A stretch of 64,000 bases of DNA from Cyclobacteriaceae bacterium (GTDB lineage: Bacteria; Bacteroidota; Bacteroidia; Cytophagales; Cyclobacteriaceae): NCBI GenBank assembly GCA_029858965.1, contig JAOUDZ010000002.1:60268-124267 (forward strand). The letters run 5' to 3'. A program made the position numbers and the translations under genes. Each line of letters opens with the position of its first letter. The first letter of the stretch is position 1. Below are positions 16,472 through 25,754 of this stretch, in pieces. Under the pieces are notes generated by a model. The model was not told the DNA's origin. It made no database searches and saw nothing but the letters and a program-made list of their open reading frames with translations.

Positions 16472-18526
16472 TTAAAATGTAATTCTCAATTGAAATTTGA
16501 TATCTGTTTTTGTATTCCCTTCGATGGTTTCCAGGCCAGATCCAATTGTATTTTCATTGAGATATCGCGTATTCGCGCAGCGTAGCCACAAACTTATGTT
16601 GTGATTCATTTTGTATTCAATCATGGCAACCTTTCGGACACCGACGGAATAGTAAGCGGGCATCGCGTACGCAAGATACACATCATTTTCATAGACGTAC
16701 TGTCTGTTGTCATAATCATCAGTGTCAAAAAGAGCATATCGGACCGTAAATTTAAATTTGCCAAACTCAGTGCGTATATCTTGAAGAATTGCCGTGCCTT
16801 TGGAGTGCCGGCCGGCAAAGCGAAAGCTGCTGAATTGAACGCGGGTCTTCAGCCTCAACTTTTGTCGTATGCCATAATCGATGTTTATCCAATAGTTGTA
16901 TTTTTTGCCATTGCTCGTATGGAATAAAGTTGAATTTTCATCGGTCATATTTCTGTCTTTTGACTCTTCACGACCCTGAACGAAAATCATAACTTTTCTG
17001 GTGGGCTGATAAGTAAATCGTATTAACCATTCATGACCACTGGATGGTGCATAATTTCTATACCTCAACCATGGGAATTGGAAAAGATCCAGGTAACCTG
17101 CCATATTGATTTTTTGGTTAATGCTATACTTGCATCCCCAATACATTCCACTCTCATTTTGCGTCAGGCTATTTTCAGCAAAGGCGTTAGAGTAGAAGGA
17201 GTAGAAATTTCTGTCAAATTTTCGATACAGCAATGATAAGTCGAGTTTGTTCGTCAAACTCCAAAGCACGCCTGCAATAACTGCATTTCCATTGCTTATG
17301 GTGTGTGATGCTTCGCTGAAAAAAGCAAGGTTGAGAAATGTGTAGTTCAGGAATAGTCCTATATTTTTATTTTGGAATCCTTCAAAAGCAAATTGATTAT
17401 ATGCATTGCGGTTACGCAATACAGGAGCGTCAAATGATGCTTCATTGAACATTACACCCAGATCGAGCTGATTGACTTTGTATTGTAAAACAGCACCCCA
17501 ATTTTGGTCGCCAATTTTTTTCCGGGTCGATAGTTCGTTTTCATTGCGATGAAGCCCTGTGGTCTGAAAAGAGGAAACAACGGAACCAGAGATTGAATCT
17601 TCGGATGTCGTTGCATCTCTTTTTGTGTTCGAATAGAATGCTGTAATGTTGAAGTGCTCAGTGATTTCAACAGTTCCTGCCATTCCGCGGAAAAACCCGG
17701 CCTCGTACACGGAGGTATAGGGAACAATACCAATATTGCTTCTTCGTGCTGTTGTTATTGTTTCGCTGCCTTTTCCCATGCCCAGGATTCCGCCCAGCAT
17801 TAGTCCCTGACCGAATTGGCTTTGGAAATCACCAATGACCAGGTTTTTAAGTCTTCCTTTATTTTGAAGCTGAAAATGAAAGGAGAGGTAATCCAGGCCA
17901 TAATAGTGATTGGCAGCGCTCCAATGAACTGCTTCTCCAGCATCCTTCTCCGCTGTAAAACCTACACTGAAATCTCCTGGTCTGCTTGAACGAAAGCGAA
18001 AATACAATTTGTCTGATGATCCTTTGAACCTGTAACCTGGTTGTGTCAGGCTCCTGTTTCCTATTCGGGTTTGAAGCGTTCGTTCATAACGAACTAAAAA
18101 ATAATTGTCGGTTTCCTTCCGAATTTTTTTCCAAAAGGAGGCATCCAAAATGGTGGCAGGGTCAGTAACCTTAACGAAGGGCGCTAATTTGTTAATTGTA
18201 TGTAAGTCGAATTCAGGGATTGCCTGCAGTTCGTAAATGGAAAGGAAATTCTTATTTTCTTTCCGGTAGTCAAGCAGATTCCTGATCTGGCGATTGGATA
18301 GCAAGTTTAGGAATCGCAGGTCTTCTTCCTTCGCTTTGTTGAGATTGACAGGATTGGAGAGTAGCTGCAATACATTTTCATACAGTTCCTCATAGTTTGC
18401 GTCGGAATCCTGGAAACCATAAAGTTCGTCGGTAATTCTGTTCATGTCGAGTTCCTTGCGGGGAAAATCCTGGCAAAGAATCGAGTAAGGATAGTAAAAC
18501 AAAAGAAACAAGGTTAAAGATTTCAT
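16472..18526 (-). CDS. Helix-hairpin-helix domain fused to outer-membrane beta-barrel
   Basis: A 684-residue exported protein. After a signal peptide (residues 1-19) a ComEA-like double helix-hairpin-helix region covers about 45-120, with NPVNLNKAKEEDLRFL, IRNLLDYRKENKNFLSI and an IPEFDLHTINKLAPF closing unit. The remaining about 550 residues alternate aromatic and polar residues and end in a Phe (FQLRITF), as in outer-membrane barrels. The start overlaps the stop of the upstream PorV-like gene by 4 bases, so the two are translationally coupled. HhH domains usually contact DNA; in this family the function is not established. Confidence 0.82.
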   Translation of the reverse strand: MKSLTLFLLFYYPYSILCQDFPRKELDMNRITDELYGFQDSDANYEELYENVLQLLSNPVNLNKAKEEDLRFLNLLSNRQIRNLLDYRKENKNFLSIYELQAIPEFDLHTINKLAPFVKVTDPATILDASFWKKIRKETDNYFLVRYERTLQTRIGNRSLTQPGYRFKGSSDKLYFRFRSSRPGDFSVGFTAEKDAGEAVHWSAANHYYGLDYLSFHFQLQNKGRLKNLVIGDFQSQFGQGLMLGGILGMGKGSETITTARRSNIGIVPYTSVYEAGFFRGMAGTVEITEHFNITAFYSNTKRDATTSEDSISGSVVSSFQTTGLHRNENELSTRKKIGDQNWGAVLQYKVNQLDLGVMFNEASFDAPVLRNRNAYNQFAFEGFQNKNIGLFLNYTFLNLAFFSEASHTISNGNAVIAGVLWSLTNKLDLSLLYRKFDRNFYSFYSNAFAENSLTQNESGMYWGCKYSINQKINMAGYLDLFQFPWLRYRNYAPSSGHEWLIRFTYQPTRKVMIFVQGREESKDRNMTDENSTLFHTSNGKKYNYWINIDYGIRQKLRLKTRVQFSSFRFAGRHSKGTAILQDIRTEFGKFKFTVRYALFDTDDYDNRQYVYENDVYLAYAMPAYYSVGVRKVAMIEYKMNHNISLWLRCANTRYLNENTIGSGLETIEGNTKTDIKFQLRITF

Positions 18527-19347
18527 TTCGTTGGCTGGTTAAAGTTGTATCCAATAGTGGACTGATGCCGGGCGCCAATGCCAGGGCTGTATCGGTATGC
18601 ATAGTCAAATGAGATGTTTTTTGGTTTGAAACCTAGGCCAAAAAAGCCAGCATTGGGATTGACATTGAAGCCAGTCCTGAAGCTAAATTTCTTATGAAAC
18701 TGGTATGCTATCCCGGTTTTCCATGTAGGTTCATAATCCAAATCTTTCTCAAGCTCCATGACGATTAACGTCTTTTCTGATGGTGCTAGAGAAATGCCGG
18801 CGACGAGTACGGTAGGGAGATGCTCTCCACTGTTATGATCAAGTAGTGGTTGATTAAGGTTGATAATGTACGCACCAACGCTAAGATGTTGAGTGAGCGT
18901 TGCTAACCCGCCAAAGCTTATGGTGAGCATGCCTTTGCGGCCGAATCCTTTGGCATTGTATTGAATATAATTCGCCTTCACGCCAAGGGATGCCAGACCA
19001 AACGTGCTGCTAAAGCCCCCGGTCAGAATTTGCTCATTATAGAGGTTGTCTCCGAATCGATATACCCCCAACCCGACGACGCCAGCTTTCAGGGGAACGG
19101 CAAAAACTGCCGCCGCCTTATTGAATGGTTTAAAGGAAGGTTGGGCATCGTAGGTAAAGGCAGCCGTTGTTGCTTTTAGTTTTGCCAGCGCACCGATGTT
19201 ATTGAAAACCGACCACTCATCTTGGAGGCATGATGATGCATAACCCAATGCGTTGGCTCGAGCTCCCATGGTCGTGGAGGAACTTTGAGCCCACACAAAA
19301 TGACAACATGACGTTATAATAACGGCCAACGGTATTCGCTTAATCAC
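18523..19347 (-). CDS. PorV/PorQ-like outer-membrane protein
   Basis: A 274-residue protein with a signal peptide (cleavage after about residue 20, VWA) and a FadL-like small barrel pattern. GARANALGYASSCLQDEWSV resembles the N-terminal segment of PorV/UPF0164 proteins, where an early Gly/Ala-rich region precedes the first strands. Regular beta strands continue to the end (QSTIGYNF). PorV-type proteins work as shuttles or accessory channels in type IX secretion; this one may instead serve the barrel protein encoded immediately downstream, with which it overlaps by ATGA. Assignment is by style rather than by strong motif. Confidence 0.75.
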   Translation of the reverse strand: MIKRIPLAVIITSCCHFVWAQSSSTTMGARANALGYASSCLQDEWSVFNNIGALAKLKATTAAFTYDAQPSFKPFNKAAAVFAVPLKAGVVGLGVYRFGDNLYNEQILTGGFSSTFGLASLGVKANYIQYNAKGFGRKGMLTISFGGLATLTQHLSVGAYIINLNQPLLDHNSGEHLPTVLVAGISLAPSEKTLIVMELEKDLDYEPTWKTGIAYQFHKKFSFRTGFNVNPNAGFFGLGFKPKNISFDYAYRYSPGIGARHQSTIGYNFNQPTK

Positions 19348-19388
19348 AACGGGTAGAATTACTTACTTTTAAGTAACAAAATCCAAAT

Positions 19389-20000
19389 ATGATTGTCAAG
19401 ATTATTTTGTTTCTTCTTGCTGGTACTGCACTATTGGCGCAGGAAAAAACAGTAGAACTCTACGAAAATGGACAGGTACGCTCAATGGGTTTCATGCTGC
19501 ATAATCAAAAGGAAGGAGAGTGGCAATATTTCTATCCGTCTGGCAACAAGCTTGCAATAGAAAATTTTACACAAGGGAGGCTCCATGGTGAGGTAAAATA
19601 TTATTACCCGGATGGCTTACTGCAAGCCGTTGAGAAATGGGAACGTGGGAGTCTTGAAGACACGTCAAAATATTTTTATGGAGACGGGAAGCTTGAGAAG
19701 ATTGGTCTTTATAGGAGTAGTCAGTATAACGGAGAATGGAAATATTACCATAAAAACAGTCAGGTAGAAAGAATAATCCATTATGAAAGTGGGTTACCGC
19801 ATGGCAGTGTTAAGATGTACAATGATCAGGGAAGTCTGCTACAGCGCGGTTTTTATGATATGGGCAAAGAGCATGGTCTTTGGGAATTTTTTGACGAACA
19901 AGGCAAGCTTACCTATTCAGGAATGTATAACCATGGTGAACGGGTCGGAAAGTGGTACAAATATGGAAAGCATGGAGAAAGGAAAGTATGGAAGTATTAG
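19389..20000 (+). CDS. Exported MORN_2 repeat (YwqK-like) protein
   Basis: A 203-residue protein with a signal peptide (to about residue 17, LLAQ) and about seven MORN_2-type repeats of roughly 23 residues, each with a G-x-W/Y-x-Y-Y core (KEGEWQYFYPSGN, LHGEVKYYYPDG, YNGEWKYYHKNSQ, PHGSVKMYNDQG, EHGLWEFFDEQG, RVGKWYKYGKHG). Such proteins are often labelled YwqK-family antitoxin, but in Bacteroidota they are envelope proteins with no toxin partner, as here. Function is unknown. It is tail-to-tail with the BamA-like gene, overlapping it by 4 bases. Confidence 0.85.
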   Translation: MIVKIILFLLAGTALLAQEKTVELYENGQVRSMGFMLHNQKEGEWQYFYPSGNKLAIENFTQGRLHGEVKYYYPDGLLQAVEKWERGSLEDTSKYFYGDGKLEKIGLYRSSQYNGEWKYYHKNSQVERIIHYESGLPHGSVKMYNDQGSLLQRGFYDMGKEHGLWEFFDEQGKLTYSGMYNHGERVGKWYKYGKHGERKVWKY

Positions 20001-21463
20001 AATTCTTTTTTGACATGGAAAAAAAATCCGCGTTGCCCTTCACCGTTAAACGTGTATTCAAATCGAAGCACCGCATCGTATGAAGCAACTATGTCTATCC
20101 CAGCACCCACTCCGGTTAGTAGTTTGTCCGTAAGCCGGCTGCTGATCTCGTAGTTGGGGTAGTTCCGAACATAACCGAGATCTGCATATGATTTTATATA
20201 GATTGACAATGGAATATACCTAAATTGCCTTATGGGCATAAAATTCCAGTTATAGATTCGCGAGAATATTCTTTTCTTAAAGGTTGTTTTGTTCAGGATG
20301 TAATAAGGCCCTTCAATTACAAAGACCTCGTAACCGCGCACAAATTGTTTTCGATAGCCTAATGCGCCATAGTTTGCATAAGGGAGGCCCTGCGGCGTAC
20401 TCCAGTACGCGATCGAATTATTTGAAATAAAGAAACTATTTTTCAACGGAATGTACCGCGAGAAGGAAGCGTAAATCTCCAGCTTATTGAGATCATCATA
20501 CCTGGTGATTCCGGATTTATAGATGCTCCCTGTGACGTAATATCCAGTTAAGGGGTAGCCAACGTAGTCACGACGATCAGAAGTGAAGTGATAAGAAATG
20601 GCACCGAATCGCTGAGATGTTTTGGCCTCACCGAAGTAGTTGGGGTTACCGTCTTTGGACAACACGACAGAATCTGCGATTTTTGTACTTCGGTATTCTA
20701 TTTTCACAGCATGAGATGTATAGAAAGATTTCCGAAAAGTATATGTAAGCCCGCCTCCACGGGTGGCTTTTAAGATTTCGTTGTCAAAATTCTCATAGAC
20801 AAGCTTATGATCGACCGTTCTGACAGCTAGATTTTTTGTCTCAGAAAAGTCAAAATCTATAATAAGTCCTTGTTTTTGCTTTTTGTCCAGGTAGGGAATC
20901 CTGTACGAAATATCAAACCTTCGTTGGAATCCAAACTGAGCTGTCAACCGCAGTGTTTCATTTCGTCCACGCATATTATATTGATACAGGCGGAGTCCAT
21001 AGTTTACGCGATTGAAATCGTGGTTGTAATTCTGCCACCACTCGTTAAAATTTCGATCGGAAAGTTCAAAAATCGGCGATGGGAAGGTATACCAACGTTC
21101 ATTTACTTCGATTAAAATATCTGCTTGATCTTCTTGAAACTCCAAAAGACGGATATCTACGGTGTTAAACAAACGGGTGTTGATGAGTTTTTTTTTGTCC
21201 AGGTCAAGAATAATTGGCAGTTCCATACTGTAAACAACATCACCAGCTTTTAGCGTAAGTTCTCGTAAGACAATCTGGTCTCTTGTAATTTTGTTCCCCA
21301 AAATAAAGATTCGATTGATATGAATAAAGCGACCTGTGCTGTCAAGTACAATGCTTCCCTGGATTTTTCGTTTTGCAGACTCTGATTGGGCATAGCCCTC
21401 CTGCGCGGCAAAAACCACGAGTGCAGATAAAAAGCTAGAAAAAATGATGATAATTGCCCGCAT
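19997..21463 (-). CDS. BamA/TamA-like outer-membrane protein with POTRA domain
   Basis: A 488-residue exported Omp85-superfamily protein. After the signal peptide (to about residue 25) a single POTRA domain is visible at about 45-120 (HINRIFILGNKITRDQIVLR, LINTRLFNTVDIRLLE). The 16-stranded surface-antigen barrel follows, ending in FFFHVKKEF with terminal Phe. It is shorter than BamA, which has five POTRA domains, so a specialised role in membrane protein or lipid handling is likely rather than the essential assembly function. It stands as a single gene upstream of lgt's 3' end. Confidence 0.85.
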   Translation of the reverse strand: MRAIIIIFSSFLSALVVFAAQEGYAQSESAKRKIQGSIVLDSTGRFIHINRIFILGNKITRDQIVLRELTLKAGDVVYSMELPIILDLDKKKLINTRLFNTVDIRLLEFQEDQADILIEVNERWYTFPSPIFELSDRNFNEWWQNYNHDFNRVNYGLRLYQYNMRGRNETLRLTAQFGFQRRFDISYRIPYLDKKQKQGLIIDFDFSETKNLAVRTVDHKLVYENFDNEILKATRGGGLTYTFRKSFYTSHAVKIEYRSTKIADSVVLSKDGNPNYFGEAKTSQRFGAISYHFTSDRRDYVGYPLTGYYVTGSIYKSGITRYDDLNKLEIYASFSRYIPLKNSFFISNNSIAYWSTPQGLPYANYGALGYRKQFVRGYEVFVIEGPYYILNKTTFKKRIFSRIYNWNFMPIRQFRYIPLSIYIKSYADLGYVRNYPNYEISSRLTDKLLTGVGAGIDIVASYDAVLRFEYTFNGEGQRGFFFHVKKEF

Positions 21464-21527
21464 CTCCTAACGCTAAGACTCTCACTGGTGTAACGCGCTA
21501 AACCTTTCTCTTAGGTCTGGATATTTC

Positions 21528-22640
21528 TCAGACTTTTTTTCTAAAGGATAGCAACAAGATTATAATGCCCGCGATAACCAGGGGAATGCTTAAAATTTGC
21601 CCCATATTTAATATCATATCATCTTCAAAGGATTCCTGGTTTTCTTTCAGAAACTCAAAAACAAAGCGTAGACCGAAACACCAGATCAGGAATATTCCCA
21701 ATAGTCTGCCAGCCGGCAAGGCATCCTTCTGTCTGTACCAGATCCAATAGAGAAATGCAAAAAGTATAATACAGGAAATAGATTCATAAAGCTGCGCCGG
21801 ATGTCTTGAGATCCCAAAAGTGCTAATACGGGCGGCCAAAGTGCCATCATCCTGGCTACTGATATCAACCTTTGTATTTTCGCCTGATGCATCGAAGTAT
21901 TCATACAGTGTATTCGATAAAATGTTTCGCGCTGTAAAATTGCTGAATGATTCAGCGTCACGGCTGGATGTTCCTTTCTTAAAGAAAACATAGATGTTCA
22001 TAGGAACCCGGCCGTTGCTTCCTTTGGGTAGGGAGTCGTTTCCTTTGTACACCACGGATTCAACAATGCCATCGTGGTCTACCCGATTATCTTTGAGAGC
22101 ATCAGTAAACCGACTTACAAAAACCACACCGTATGGCTTGTCTGTGGGAAGACCGATGATTTCAGAATTAAAATAGTTACCCATTCTGATCAATGCTCCG
22201 GTGAGCGCCACGAGGATCACGATCCTGTCAACTACTTGCAGGTATGATTGGCCTGGTTTCCGCTTTCTACTATAAAGCCATAAAGCAAAAAGAATTCCGA
22301 TTGCTCCACCATGACTGGCCAACCCTTGCAGTCCTGTAAAACGAAACGGATTGAATTCAAACGGCAAGAATATGCTCAATGGATTTTCCCAAATAATTTC
22401 CGGTTGATAGAAAATGATATGCCCAAGCCTAGCCCCAAGAATAGTGGCGACTACCATATAAATCGTTATTGTGTCGACGTCTTTCTCGGGTTTCCCTTCC
22501 TTTTTATAAATGAAATACAAAATTTGCTGGCTTATGAGAAAGCCCAAGGCGAAAAACAACCCATACCAACGAAGGGCAAATGATCCAAAGGAAAATATTT
22601 CAGGGCTTCCATTCCAAATGATGTAATTCAGTATAGTCAT
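21528..22640 (-). CDS. lgt: Prolipoprotein diacylglyceryl transferase
   Basis: Transfers diacylglycerol from phosphatidylglycerol to the lipobox Cys of prolipoproteins in the inner membrane, the first step of lipoprotein maturation. Key motifs: SHGGAIGILFA (HGG loop), LIRMGNYFNSEIIG (Lgt signature with catalytic Arg and Asn), RHPAQLYES and the C-terminal GLRFVFEFLKENQ. At 370 residues it is about 75 longer than E. coli Lgt; an inserted polar segment lies at about residues 180-260 between the signature and the RHPAQLYE motif. The ATG at 22640 is preferred to an upstream TTG. Several lipoproteins in this window depend on it. Confidence 0.95.
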   Translation of the reverse strand: MTILNYIIWNGSPEIFSFGSFALRWYGLFFALGFLISQQILYFIYKKEGKPEKDVDTITIYMVVATILGARLGHIIFYQPEIIWENPLSIFLPFEFNPFRFTGLQGLASHGGAIGILFALWLYSRKRKPGQSYLQVVDRIVILVALTGALIRMGNYFNSEIIGLPTDKPYGVVFVSRFTDALKDNRVDHDGIVESVVYKGNDSLPKGSNGRVPMNIYVFFKKGTSSRDAESFSNFTARNILSNTLYEYFDASGENTKVDISSQDDGTLAARISTFGISRHPAQLYESISCIILFAFLYWIWYRQKDALPAGRLLGIFLIWCFGLRFVFEFLKENQESFEDDMILNMGQILSIPLVIAGIIILLLSFRKKV

Positions 22641-22646
22641 AAGTGG

Positions 22647-22654
22647 CAAATATA
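22647..22654 (-). promoter_or_regulatory. Candidate -7 element of lgt
   Basis: TATATTTG on the minus strand matches TAnnTTTG but ends only 6 bases before the lgt ATG at 22640, so a transcript from it would be nearly leaderless. No -33 element is evident. Confidence 0.35.
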
Positions 22655-22783
22655 ATTACAATTGATCAATTGGGAGGGGAAATACCGGTTTCCTGCATGG
22701 CTAACTGGATATTGCCTGAATTATTTTTCTAGTCAGGGGAAATTTGATCGAGTGTAGCCCTAAGGCCTTGGACACGCTTTCCC

Positions 22784-23518
22784 TCAATTAGCCAGCAAAT
22801 TCAACATCTCACAAGTCTTGAAAGCTGCATCTTGTTCGGCTTTCTTCTTGCTGTTGCCATATCCGGTACCCTTTGGTTCATTATCCACCAGCACCTGGGC
22901 AGTGAATTCTTTGTGATTCCGACTCTTCTTAACATTCAGGATTTCAAACTGAACTTCCTTGCCTTCTCGCTGAGCCCATTCGATAATTTTACTCTTGAAA
23001 TTTGAGTCAGAATTAACCAGGTCCAGGATATCATAGTTTGGATTGATGAGTTTATCAATAACAAATTTCTTTGTGCGTACGTAGCCTTTGTCCAGGTAGA
23101 TTGCACCTACGATTGCTTCCAGGGTATTACCCAGGATTACCTGTTGAAGATGCGAATTCTTCTGATCGAATTGCACAATGTTAGCCACACCGATTTTGCG
23201 CGCAAGTAGATTAAGGGCTTCCCGGTTAACGATGCGCGATCTAATCTCTGTCAGAAAGCCTTCTGATTTGAATGGAAATTTTTTAAATAGAAAGTCAGCC
23301 ACAGCGGCCCCCAATATTGCATCTCCAAGGTATTCAAGTCGTTCGTTAGATTCCTTGTATCCGGTTCCATTTTCCTTTGCAATAGAACTGTGCACCGTTG
23401 CAAGCCTGTAAAGCTCCAGGTTCGAAGGCGTAAAACCGGCTATATTGTGAATAGCAGCGACCAGGGTTTTGTCCGTTTTAGATTTTCCTTTCGGAATAGT
23501 AAGAATCTTCCAGGCCAA
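22784..23518 (-). CDS. rnc: Ribonuclease III
   Basis: A 244-residue double-strand-specific endoribonuclease that processes rRNA and mRNA. The signature NERLEYLGDAILGAA holds the metal-binding Glu/Asp (E62, D66), and NTLEAIVGAIYLD gives the catalytic Glu (about 134). A dsRNA-binding domain covers about 170-240 (GTGYGNSKKKAEQDAA). No ATG opens the frame: the first usable codons are TTG at 23518 or ATT at 23530, the frame being closed upstream by TAA at 23539. I use the TTG. It is the third gene of the conserved acpP-fabF-rnc group. Confidence 0.95.
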   Translation of the reverse strand: MAWKILTIPKGKSKTDKTLVAAIHNIAGFTPSNLELYRLATVHSSIAKENGTGYKESNERLEYLGDAILGAAVADFLFKKFPFKSEGFLTEIRSRIVNREALNLLARKIGVANIVQFDQKNSHLQQVILGNTLEAIVGAIYLDKGYVRTKKFVIDKLINPNYDILDLVNSDSNFKSKIIEWAQREGKEVQFEILNVKKSRNHKEFTAQVLVDNEPKGTGYGNSKKKAEQDAAFKTCEMLNLLAN

Positions 23519-23629
23519 GCGATAGTCAATTGAAAGTTAGCGGCTGTAATTTAGCAAATATGTGCAATCGGTCGTGAGCAGCCTTCTTTTGATGTATGAA
23601 AAACCTCAATGAAACCAAAACGGTTACCA

Positions 23630-24883
23630 TTAGGCTACCAACTTCTTGAATATGATTGAAAAATTATGTCCGCCAAAGCCAAATGTGTTGCACAAGGCGA
23701 CATTTACTTCCCGCTTTTGGGCTTTCGTGAATGTCAGGTTGAGGGTGGAATCGAGTCCAGGATCATCCTCGAAATGATTGATTGTAGGGGGAATAATGGA
23801 CTGGTTAATTGCCAAAAGGCAAGCAATACTTTCAATGGCGCCAGCAGCCCCCAGCAAGTGTCCTGTCATTGATTTTGTGGAACTTATGTTCATTTTAGGG
23901 GCATGCGCACCAAAGACCTTCTGAATTGCCCGGATTTCACCCAGGTCACCCAAAGGCGTTGAAGTGCCATGGGTATTAACATAGTCTACCTGATCCGCTG
24001 TAATATTTGAATCTTCCAAAGCATTTTGCATTACCTTGTTGATTCCTGCACCCTCCGGATGGGGTGCGGTGATGTGGTAGGCATCTGCTGTCATACCTCC
24101 CCCTAAGATTTCGCCATAAATCTTTGCGCCCCGTTTCTTAGCATGTTCATATTCCTCCAGTATTAGTGCCCCTGCGCCTTCACCCAAGACAAATCCATCA
24201 CGGCTCTTATCGTAGGGACGGGAGGCTGTTTCTGGTGAATCATTCCTCTCTGAAAGCGCTCTCATCGCATTGAAACCACCAACGCCTGCTTCACAGACAG
24301 CTGCCTCAGAACCACCAGAAACAATAATATCCGCTTTACCCAGTCTCAAGTAGGTAAAAGCATCATAAATCGCGTTCGTTGAGGACGCACATGCGGAAAC
24401 AGTCACAAAGTTTGGGCCTCGGAATCCGTATTTTATCGAAATATGTCCTGCACTAAGGTCAGGGATCATTTTGGGAATAAAGAACGGATTGAACCGGGGT
24501 GTGCCATCGCCTCTGGCGTAAGTCTTAACTTCCTCTTGGAAAGTTAATAGCCCCCCGATACCTGAGCCCCATATTACACCAACGCGGTCTGGGTCCAATT
24601 CAGCTAACGGGAGGTTTGAGTCTTTAATGGCCTCATCTACAGCCACCATCGCATATTGCGCAAAAGGGTCCATTTTACGGGCTTCCTTCCGATCCATGAA
24701 GTTGCCTATGTCAAAATTCTTGATCTCACAGGCAAACCTGGTTTTAAAGAGTTTTGCATCAAACCGCGTAATCAAAGCAGCACCGCTCTTCCCGGCCTTC
24801 AGCCCTTCCCAATATTCCGCTAGGGTATTGCCTATGGGGGTAAGTGCACCAAGTCCAGTAACGACTACTCGCTTTAATATCAT
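23630..24883 (-). CDS. fabF: Beta-ketoacyl-ACP synthase II
   Basis: A 417-residue condensing enzyme that elongates acyl-ACP with malonyl-ACP in fatty acid synthesis. The catalytic triad is intact: Cys165 in VSACASSTNAI, His in NTHGTSTPLGD and His in STKSMTGHLLGAAGA. Thiolase-fold Gly motifs (FGFGGHN) close the protein. It starts 37 bases downstream of the acpP stop and is followed after about 110 bases by rnc, the arrangement seen in many bacteria. Confidence 0.97.
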   Translation of the reverse strand: MILKRVVVTGLGALTPIGNTLAEYWEGLKAGKSGAALITRFDAKLFKTRFACEIKNFDIGNFMDRKEARKMDPFAQYAMVAVDEAIKDSNLPLAELDPDRVGVIWGSGIGGLLTFQEEVKTYARGDGTPRFNPFFIPKMIPDLSAGHISIKYGFRGPNFVTVSACASSTNAIYDAFTYLRLGKADIIVSGGSEAAVCEAGVGGFNAMRALSERNDSPETASRPYDKSRDGFVLGEGAGALILEEYEHAKKRGAKIYGEILGGGMTADAYHITAPHPEGAGINKVMQNALEDSNITADQVDYVNTHGTSTPLGDLGEIRAIQKVFGAHAPKMNISSTKSMTGHLLGAAGAIESIACLLAINQSIIPPTINHFEDDPGLDSTLNLTFTKAQKREVNVALCNTFGFGGHNFSIIFKKLVA

Positions 24884-24919
24884 TTTTGATGGGGGGTGTT
24901 TGTAATGAGGCAGTTACAA

Positions 24920-25159
24920 TTATTTCTTCACGTTTTGTTCCAGGTAAGAAATTGCCTGGCCAACAGTTGAAATATTCTCGGCCTGATCGTCCGGGATAGA
25001 AATATTAAATTCCTTTTCAAACTCCATAATGAGTTCTACGGTGTCAAGAGAGTCTGCACCAAGGTCATTGGTAAAGCTCGCTTCCGGAGTAACTTCAGAT
25101 TCTTCAACACCAAGTTTCTCGATGATGATCTGTTTCACTTTTTGTGCAATTTCAGACAT
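24920..25159 (-). CDS. acpP: Acyl carrier protein
   Basis: A 79-residue acidic four-helix carrier of fatty acyl intermediates. The phosphopantetheine attachment Ser37 lies in [11 protein letters not shown], the canonical DSL motif. I start at the ATG at 25159, giving the usual ACP length; the frame is open further upstream but those codons are untypical. A weak promoter-like pair, TTTG-N21-TTTCTTTG, lies at about 25191-25223 on the minus strand. Confidence 0.97.
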   Translation of the reverse strand: MSEIAQKVKQIIIEKLGVEESEVTPEASFTNDLGADSLDTVELIMEFEKEFNISIPDDQAENISTVGQAISYLEQNVKK

Positions 25160-25265
25160 GTTTTTACGGTTTAATGATTTTAAAATCTGTGCAAAGAAAG
25201 AGATTTGCGGCAATATTGTCAAACTTTTTTGATCTTGCTACCCAAGTCTCGCTTACCTCTGCACA

Positions 25266-25697
25266 ATGCTGAAAATGAAGAAAAGCAAATTAATCATCGA
25301 CTATGAATTTGATTTTGAATTGATAGGGCTAATATCCTCGGCCAAAGGATATAAACTTGCATGGGAAATCAACCGGGTATTGGGTGTCCAGCTGGTAAAA
25401 CAGGCTGATTTGGTCGTAGGCTTTAAAAATAATGAAGAAAAGGGTTTTTCATATTATGCCCATCAGACACAGATACACCGCCTGAAATTGTTAAAAAACA
25501 AGCCTTCTGAGCAGGAAAGAGGAAAGTATTTCTTAATCCCTGAGTTTCCTCATTACGATTTTATAATTTTGGCCGATATAAAGGAACAGTATCCGCATCA
25601 ACAATTGATTCACTTGATTAAATCCATTACCTCCATTCAATTAGCCGCCTCTATCCCGTTGGAAGGCCTGAAGTCAAAGTCGAATTTTATCTTTTAA
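25266..25697 (+). CDS. IPExxxVDY family protein
   Basis: A 143-residue cytoplasmic protein of the Bacteroidota-restricted IPExxxVDY family, recognised by LIPEFPHYDFIILADI near residues 96-111 and by its place directly before pyk. The N-terminal DYEFDFELIGL motif is also typical. Function is unknown; the conserved link with pyk and the acpP region suggests a role in central metabolism. The ATG at 25266 is used; the one at 25275 is also possible. It is divergent from acpP with about 100 bases between them. Confidence 0.88.
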   Translation: MLKMKKSKLIIDYEFDFELIGLISSAKGYKLAWEINRVLGVQLVKQADLVVGFKNNEEKGFSYYAHQTQIHRLKLLKNKPSEQERGKYFLIPEFPHYDFIILADIKEQYPHQQLIHLIKSITSIQLAASIPLEGLKSKSNFIF

Positions 25698-25754
25698 TTG
25701 CATGCATTGTTCGATTCTAGTCCCAATCATCAAATTCGATTTATAACTAACCCT

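Noticed and set aside
19389..20000. Toxin-antitoxin reading of the YwqK-like MORN protein
   Set aside because: The protein has a signal peptide and no adjacent toxin-like gene; the antitoxin label is inherited from automatic naming.
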